A DNA stretch of 64,000 bases from Seriola aureovittata (lineage: Eukaryota > Chordata > Actinopteri > Carangiformes > Carangidae): assembly GCF_021018895.1 (NCBI RefSeq), contig NC_079377.1, positions 16,832,501-16,896,500 of the forward strand. The letters run 5' to 3'. Position numbers and translations under genes: made by a program. The notes under the pieces are model-generated. The model made no database searches. It saw only the letters and a program-made list of their open reading frames with translations, and was not told where the DNA came from. Below, piece after piece: positions 58,608 to 64,000 of this stretch. How positions within the stretch are numbered: position 1 is the first letter of the stretch; every line of letters starts with the position of its first letter.

Positions 58608-61600
58608 ATGAACCTGAGCTTGACCTTCGCCTTGTTTCTGCTCCTCAGTCTTCACTCTTGTACAACCATGGTGAGTCTATAACTTCTGTCTAAACTTGCT
58701 GTCAAATTTTGATGCGGCTATAAGAACAATAATGCTACAAACCTTAATAAAGGATAATCATATTATTGTTTTATGATCTGAGAAAACGGGCAACTTTAAA
58801 GAACTGGATCACACGGCTATTTGGTAGAATATTTAGTGCACACAATCTCTCCTCACCTGTTGTTTTGCTAGTTATCGGGGGGGCTGCTTTGTAATATGTT
58901 AAATGGTAATTCATGTATCAAGAAAGTGTTGCTCCAGTTTTTTGGGTCAGCAGTGCACCTGTTTCCCATCTGATCTTGGAGGACTTTGGGGGCAGATGTG
59001 GACCTGGCACAGACTACAAAGTTTTTGGAAATAGAAGTTTTCACTGTGGTTCCATTCTTTATTGTTTTTTTTAATTGTACAGTATAATTCATTTATAGTA
59101 CACTGACTTCAAAATAATTTTTTGATGATTTATATTAGAGGTAGATAAAAAGCTTCTTCACCTGTGAAGAATCTTCATCAGAGCTGATGATGAACAAAGT
59201 TGATGTAAACATGGTTTTGATCAGTATGAACCATGAACATACAAAATTCAACACAGAAAAGTCTACGATGAAAGAGAAGTTTATACCTGAGTTTAGTGCG
59301 TGCCTCTGAAATTACATGGTAACATTGGAACCTTTCATCCTCTCCCTAGAACATGACAGGGAGCTTCAGAAAACTATGTCCATGTGTGGCTACATGGGCA
59401 GTGGCAGTGTGGAGACACAATGCAGGGTGCACTATATACAGTAAAGTTACACATATATACAGCCACCTCTATGTTGCAGCAAAATATTAGCCGGTCATAG
59501 CTTTCCATGACATAAGTCCCTGCTTCTTTATCTCTGGAGATCAGGAGATCTGCACGAGATTGGTTTTTGATGCTCCCGGTACAGAGAACAGGCAGGATAC
59601 AAACCTTCACACTGGGAGCTTCTCTCTGAGAATTTTTCAGTCTCCTCTTTGGGTGTTGAACCTCAAAATTCACTGAGCCTCAGAAGGATCTAACTCACAT
59701 CCTCAAATCATCCAATAAATCCTCTGACACCGTGAGCTACTTGGTCATATCATTAGCCTCTAATTTCCTTGAGCCTTTGAGTGCTGAAGTGTTGAACTTC
59801 AAAATTCACTGCAAAGCCTAAGGATCAAACCCAAGACCTCAAATCTCCAGAGTAGTCCTCTGTTTCCCTCTGCTATCTGAACAGAGACACTTGAGCTTTA
59901 TTTCTTGGAGATGTTGACTTTTTCTATTGAACATTGGACTTAAAAATTCAATGCATCTCATAGGCATCAAAACCACAACCCAAAAGCTACCAAACAGTCT
60001 TCTAACTCCCTGAGCTATCTCACCAGAAGAGCTTGCTCTATTTCTTAAAGTATTCAAGTCTTTCCTCTGGGTGCGGGCGTTGAAAGTACAACAAGTTGCC
60101 AGAGGATCAAACCCACAACCTAAAAACTGACCTAAAAACCTCTGAATAGTCCTGTTGCTCCAATGCCTTTCAACTTGTCTACCGTGAGCTGCCAAAGGTG
60201 GTCCCAAGTTTTCCTTTGGACAGCACTCAAAGGAAAGAGTCAAAAGCTCTAAGAAAAAGTCAGTCCGTAACTAAATAGCTCAATATGTTACAGGACTGCT
60301 TTGAAGTTCTGAGGTTCAATATTTATGAGACTCAGTGAATTTTATAATCCAACACCCAAATGAAGACGCAAAGACTCTAAGTAATAAGTAGTGTCTGCTC
60401 ATATGGCTCAGGGTCTTAGAGGGCTGTTGCGGACCTTTGAGCTTGTGGGTTCAAGCCTCAGTTAACCAAGTGAATTTTGAAGCCTGACTTCCAAAGGATA
60501 GACACAAAAGGTCTGACAAACACTGCTCAAATGGTCATGACAAGAGACCAAAGATTGTTGAGAAGTCCAAAGTCAGAGGCTCAAGGAAATGTTCAACAGT
60601 GCCCAGTCAAATGGTTCAGGAGGGCCATGTGTAAGTTTTGAAATCTTGGGTTTGAAATCTAAGGTTCAATCCCCTGCTCTGCTGCACATTTTGAAGTCCA
60701 ACTGGAAATGTTTTCCAATTATGATAAAACATTAGACGCTAATGATCACTGCATCCATTATAAGTTTTTACGAAATGCATAGCCTACATTAATGGTTTAG
60801 ATAGTCGTGCCTTTTGACCACTCTGCTAAAAGAGTTCAGCAATACATTAGCAATTCTAGTCTTACATACAATAGTTAGTGGTAATGGAGTGCAACAAGTG
60901 TCTATTTTCAAGATATTTGTCAAAGCAAAATGTTTAAATGTTAAAAAATAATATAATCAAAAGATTAAGTTTTGAAAGACAGCAAGTCTTTATATGTCTT
61001 CATGTCCCAGTCTGTGTTCACCACTGACAGCCCCGCCTCAGGCTATGGAGGTCCCCTCTTTGTTATGTAGACATTGGCCAGAGTTGCAAGCCCGCTTTGA
61101 CGACTTTTAAAAGAAAATTACAAAATCAATTTTGCGCTTATATTATGATGAGGAAAGACCATAGCATTGCATTTTTGTTTTTTTCAAAATTACTAGAAAT
61201 AATGGTCCACTTTTGGTCGAGCCAAATAATTCACTGTTGATAAGGTAGAAATGCATGTGTGTTTGTGTGTGTCAGGGAGGCAGAGCCCAGCGCAGACAGA
61301 GACAAGCCGAGGAGAGGCTGAGACCATATATTGGCAGAGTAGAGCCAGGTAAGACTGTAATGTACAATGAGACAAGTGCAAGACACGTCTGCATTGTTTG
61401 TTCGAACAACAGTAACTTATAATCCATATAAATATGACCATTATTTTATATTTAAATGTTTAATGAAAAGAATAAACAGAGCAGAAGTGATCTATACAGA
61501 TATTATATTTGTATGAATCTGCAATTTTGGCTGTAAAGAAAATGGGACATTTGGTGACAAACACAGTCCCATTCCAAGGAAAGAGAATTTGACCAAAACA

Positions 61601-63836
61601 CTTGTTTGAACCAGTTGATAAGATCAGTAAATCTATAATAAACAATTTCAAAGATATGTCTCCTACTGCATGTCTTTCTATTTTGGTGATGCATGTGTAC
61701 AGCATGGTATTTTGGCCCAAGAATTTAATGCATAGCAATGATTAAAAGTCAGGCAATCAAATCATTAATTTCCCTGCCCTCATTCCTGTACTTTACTTTC
61801 TCTTGCTCCAACTTACTAAATTTTCCGCCCATCACTCAATGACATTTTTATCCTTCAAACAGACCCTCATATTATATGATTCTCTCATTCTAAACACCTT
61901 TAATCAGTACTTAAAGCTGAACTGGTGGAAACAGAACAGAAATTATGCATTCACAAGGTTGTCTCTTCATGTTTCAGAAAAGCTTTGTGAGTTGCTGAAA
62001 TGCCATAGTCCAGTGGGATCTTGGTGCCAGGTGGTTCAGGAAAATGGAGTCCTGATCCCCAAGTGTGTTTGTCCTCAGTCCTGTCCACGGTAATTGCCTC
62101 ATGGCATTTAAAACCTATCAACATTTGTGCTTTTGATCATTTTTTTGTTTTTTACCAGTAAATGTATTCAAATGTTTGCACACATGTGTGAAGTTAATCA
62201 TTCACTGCCTTTGGATTTGTAAATGATACTCGTATAAAACCAAAAAAGGGTGTAGAATTTGGGATGAAATCATAAAATACAGGTGTTTATTTAATCCAGC
62301 TGTGCACAAAGAATGAGATCCATCCTCACATAAGGTTTTGCATGTGTGCACTGGCTCATGTAATCAGGCAGAGGGCACCAGTGTGCAGTGTTCTGGGAAA
62401 AACCTATGGGAATGAATGTTTGCTGCATAAAGAAGCCTGCAGAAAGAGACGCCGCACTGGACTGGCTCACATAGGACCCTGTCTGGGTAAACACACACAG
62501 CATTAGATATTACACACAAATCTCCACTGTGCACTGCAGTCTTCAAAACTAACTCTGTTATTTTTCTCGATCAGTCCCCAAGGCTAAATGCACTGAGGAG
62601 GAGTTAGGCCAGTTTCCATATCGCCTCATGGACTGGTTTCTGCTCCTGAGTCGTATGGGGGAGTCGTACACACCTGGTGCCCCGCCCCAGAGCTGCCTCA
62701 GCCACACCCAGAGGACACAACTAGCGCAGGTATCTGAAATGTCAGGCTTCAAGTGGGGGTACACAGAAGACTGACAGACACCACAAGTCTGTGTCCAAGG
62801 GGAGATGATGATTGGAGAGTAGTAAACATGATTTATGATCTGTGATCTCAGCTAATGATGATGCAAAAAGAGAAACTATAGACAGAAGAAAAACAAAAAC
62901 ATCACTGTCACTCCCCCGTGCAACTTAACACTGAACATAAAGTTGTTTTTGACACCAGACACCATCATCGCGCTAATAGACAAACTGTGCTTCATGAATT
63001 ATCTGGAGAGAAATCGATGTTAACAACTTACTGTAAGTGGCAAGCTCTTGTGTTGCTCGTGATGTGGTCATCCAAAGAATGAGACAGCGGCTCTCAAGAA
63101 AACCATGTATAAATAGGATTTGGTCAATAGTCACTAAATTATTCAATAAGATGGCGAATGGAGGGATAACTTAATATCCTCCCGCCAGCCACCTTGACCT
63201 CCTGGCCTCAAATGAATTAAAAGAAAAAGCTGTGCATTATTTTGATGATAGGAAAAATGATACACTGTATTTTGGAATAAAACTCTTTGTAGTACTTCTT
63301 TTGTCCACCAATTGTAAAACACCAAATGAAGAATGTACAACCATGTTAACATGCTCACAATGGCAATACTAATACTATGGTGATGTTTAGCAGATGTAAT
63401 GTTTACTATGTTCACTATCTTAGTTTAGCTTAGTTAGTTCTGACATTTGCTAATTAGCATGAAACCCAACAACAACGTACAGTTGAGGCTAATCTGGCGC
63501 TGGAAGGATCACCAAAGTTATTTGCTGCAGGGGACACAAATGTCTACATCAAATTTCATGTCAATCCTTCCAGTAATTGTCCAGACGTTAGAGAAGTGCC
63601 GCTAGCATGGCTAACAATGCATGTTTATGTATGTTTACATTTATTGCAATAGAAATGAAAGAAATGTTGTAAAGCTGAACAGTTTGCACCATTACTTTCA
63701 TGTCTCTTCCTCTGTCTCTATAGCAAAGATTTACCTTGTTGGACAAGAACAAAGATGGCAAGTTGAGCCACAGGGACCTGAGGAAGCTGCGTTACAAGAG
63801 GATGCCGCTGGAGCACTGCGCTACACCCTTCTTTCA
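58608..63836 (+). CDS. SPARC/osteonectin-family secreted protein, 3' end beyond window
   Basis: Six coding exons are visible, all in phase: 58608-58670, 61276-61348, 61978-62089, 62368-62486, 62575-62729 and 63724-63836 (about 212 codons, incomplete). A signal peptide (MNLSLTFALFLLLSLHS) leads to a basic linker with RRQRQ, a follistatin-like segment (KLCELLKCHSPVGSWCQV, CVCPQSCP), a Kazal-like module (APVCSVLGKTYGNECLLHKE ending AHIGPC) and the extracellular calcium-binding domain (FPYRLMDWFLLLSRMGESY, then an EF-hand). The EF-hand loop DKNKDGKLSHRD has the canonical 12 residues. The last visible exon reads EHCATPFFQ and ends at a CA/GTCAGT donor, where SPARC continues toward its second EF-hand. 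The acidic N-terminal domain of SPARC is absent. Exact orthologue not recognised. The ATG is preceded by an acceptor at 58561-58562. Confidence 0.8.
59650..60720. repeat. Inverted cluster of tRNA-like short repeats
   Basis: At least four units on the minus strand (about 59650-60200) and three or four on the plus strand (about 60260-60715) share one pattern. Each has an A-box-like TAGCTCA or TGGCTCAGGG, then GAGGACTG-like sequence, then a B-box-like GTGGGTTCAAGCC / GGGTTTGATCC. Most also carry a downstream GTGAATTTTGAAG tail. B-box spacing is about 131-142 bases. The arms meet head to head near 60235. Folding as true tRNA is not evident. Confidence 0.6.
63335..63605. mobile_element. Fish interspersed repeat Y, inverted copy 3
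   Basis: In reverse orientation to copies 1 and 2 it reads TAACATGCTCACAATGG, AATGTTTACTATGTT, GCTAATTAGCAT, GATCACCAAAGTTATT and AAATTTCATGTCAATCC, the complements of the Y words in reverse order. It lies in an intron of the SPARC-like gene. Confidence 0.6.
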
Positions 63837-64000
63837 GTCAGTTCCACCTGCAGGAAATTATATGATGACTAATTTAGTTGAAAAACTTACTACGCGGTTA
63901 CTATGAGGTGACTAAGTGGTCAGTAAGATAGGGACTATGTCCGTAACAGCATCATCATCATGTCACACAAAGTTTCATGATGTGAACCTTTTTGTCTCTT

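Noticed and set aside
59650..60720. True tRNA genes
   Set aside because: A- and B-box-like words are present, but no unit shows convincing acceptor and anticodon stem pairing by eye, so they are listed as tRNA-like repeats.
1..64000. CRISPR arrays, operons, phage or plasmid features
   Set aside because: Spliced vertebrate genes throughout; no regularly spaced palindromic repeats or prokaryotic gene clusters were seen.

Overview
The window is vertebrate nuclear DNA, most likely from a spiny-rayed teleost fish. It has intron-rich genes with canonical GT/AG junctions, long AT-rich intergenic DNA, many microsatellites, and several fish-type interspersed repeats present in more than one copy. Gene models below were built by eye from reading frame, splice signals and remembered vertebrate homologues. 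Junction phases were checked arithmetically for every coding exon.

Layout. 1-2.55 kb: intergenic. 2.6-4.5 kb (minus): hmx3 (hmx3a-type homeobox gene), two exons. 4.5-25.5 kb: a 21-kb gene-free stretch with repeats, a decayed non-LTR retrotransposon and several blocks that look like conserved regulatory DNA. 25.6-28.2 kb (plus): ikzf5 (Pegasus), three coding exons. 30.4-39.2 kb (minus): a secreted CUB / somatomedin-B-like / CUB / zona-pellucida protein of the DMBT1/CUZD1 type, 23 coding exons totalling 825 codons including stop. It carries a recently amplified ~418-bp exon unit plus dead exon relics. 41.8-46.3 kb (plus): agt, angiotensinogen. 47.2-56.7 kb (minus): cog2, 18 coding exons, 729 aa, with a broken Tc1-like transposon in its last intron. 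58.6 kb to the right edge (plus): a short SPARC/osteonectin-family gene, incomplete at the window end. Its first intron holds an inverted cluster of tRNA-like repeats.

The left gene block (HMX3, IKZF5, DMBT1/CUZD1-like) matches human 10q26 and the right block (AGT, COG2) matches human 1q42, so a linkage junction lies near 39-41.7 kb. ACADSB and PSTK, which flank IKZF5 in human, are not visible. The genes do not form a single pathway: two are nuclear transcription factors, three encode secreted proteins and one is a Golgi tethering subunit.

The most unusual objects are the SMB-like exon array with its relic exons and 12-bp coding minisatellite tail, the inverted tRNA-like repeat cluster at 59.65-60.72 kb, and the SPARC-like gene with a canonical first EF-hand loop. 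I found no previously undescribed multi-gene system of the operon or defence type, and none is expected in vertebrate DNA.
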